From the NCBI GenBank assembly GCA_963765785.1, contig CAVXXW010000020.1:1-64000 (forward strand): a DNA stretch of 64,000 nucleotides. The letters are read 5' to 3'. Position numbers and translations under genes: made by a program. The DNA comes from AC-32 sp963765785 (GTDB taxonomy: Bacteria > Actinomycetota > Thermoleophilia > Gaiellales > Gaiellaceae). Shown piece by piece: positions 63,727-64,000 of this stretch (its first letter is position 1; every line of letters begins with the position of its first letter). The notes beneath the pieces were generated by a model that was not told where the DNA came from, did no database searches, and was given only the letters and a program-made list of their open reading frames with translations.

Positions 63727-63996
63727 CTAAGGCCTGCGGCACGCCGGATGTGCCCCTGCTTCCCTTCGCCCTCCGGACGGGCGCTCGATCGTCTCGAGGG
63801 TGGCATCGAGCGCCGGCGAGCGTCCGCCGCCTCCTGCATCCAGCCTTTCAGCGCCTTGCGCGTGTTCGACCCAGTGCGCCAGGCGCCCCAGCGGCGTCCG
63901 CTTCGGCCGCGGCAACGTGATCTGCTCGCGCTCGTCATTGCGATCGGGACCGGCCGTCATCGCGTGGGGCGGCGTTGCTTCTCCGTCTCGCGCCAA
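63727..63996 (-). CDS. Hypothetical reading, possibly a YihY-like N-terminal remnant
   Basis: From near the window edge the minus strand reads TLPRPKRTPLGRLAHWVEHA and a segment ALDATLETIERPSGGRREAG, then stops at 63727. DATLETIER recalls the VFETVERDGEVGGG entry of the YihY protein at 26986, after which similarity is lost. It may be a truncated YihY gene or a chance frame. The gene may extend beyond the window. Confidence 0.2.
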   Translation of the reverse strand: MARDGEATPPHAMTAGPDRNDEREQITLPRPKRTPLGRLAHWVEHAQGAERLDAGGGGRSPALDATLETIERPSGGRREAGAHPACRRP

Positions 63997-64000
63997 TTCG

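Overview
The window is GC-rich bacterial DNA, most likely from an actinobacterium. The gene set (DUF2252 proteins, MalT-like LuxR regulators, DUF7144, DUF1269 and DUF6325 proteins, YihY proteins, adenylate cyclase-AAA-TPR fusion) resembles Thermoleophilia (Gaiellales/Solirubrobacterales). That placement is inference from gene content, not a measured phylogeny. Many genes left of about 36.4 kb are broken by one- or two-base shifts, while almost every gene to the right is intact, so part of the window looks like poorly polished assembly rather than true decay.

Layout. 1-0.7 kb: start of a sugar kinase, the SRP RNA gene ffs and the first 23-26 codons of dnaX, which stop abruptly against a truncated P-type ATPase. 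0.7-10.5 kb (minus): arcA-arcB-arcC, then a two-gene ABC exporter, an amino-acid permease and the ATPase, tightly packed as one likely operon; arcD is divergent. 12-22.8 kb: lipoproteins, an Ig-like surface protein, two large MalT-like regulators, a free LuxR helix-turn-helix and small membrane proteins. 22.8-24.4 kb: an anaerobic sulfatase maturase (anSME) behind a 56-residue membrane protein. 24.4-36.4 kb: ClC channel, YihY, Na+/H+ antiporter, ispH, a DUF2252 gene, a PqqD-PRMT fusion, and many gene stumps (GAP, GMC oxidoreductase, SulP, DUF4239, STAS, SDR). 36.4-49.7 kb: two sulfatase + DUF2252 operons. 49.7-64 kb: MFS exporter, YihY, cyclase-ATPase, Hsp20, desaturase, PiT/DUF47, an agmatinase-family enzyme, tRNA-Lys with an integrase remnant, and an IS110 remnant.

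How the parts fit. The most interesting signal is an imperfect palindrome of about 17-21 bp, consensus roughly CATCRYCC-N(3-5)-GGRYGA. I find 17 copies. Nearly all lie 33-91 bp upstream of a first gene: both arms of arcA/arcD, both MalT-like regulators, the anSME operon, both sulfatase/DUF2252 operons, the lone DUF2252 gene, both YihY genes, ispH, Hsp20 and several small membrane proteins. It looks like the operator or promoter of an undescribed stress or low-oxygen regulon, perhaps controlled by one of the LuxR-type proteins encoded here. Within it, the anSME, two Cys-type sulfatases carrying the CSPTR motif, and three DUF2252 proteins form a coherent sub-system: the maturase would activate the sulfatases, and DUF2252 is their constant neighbour.
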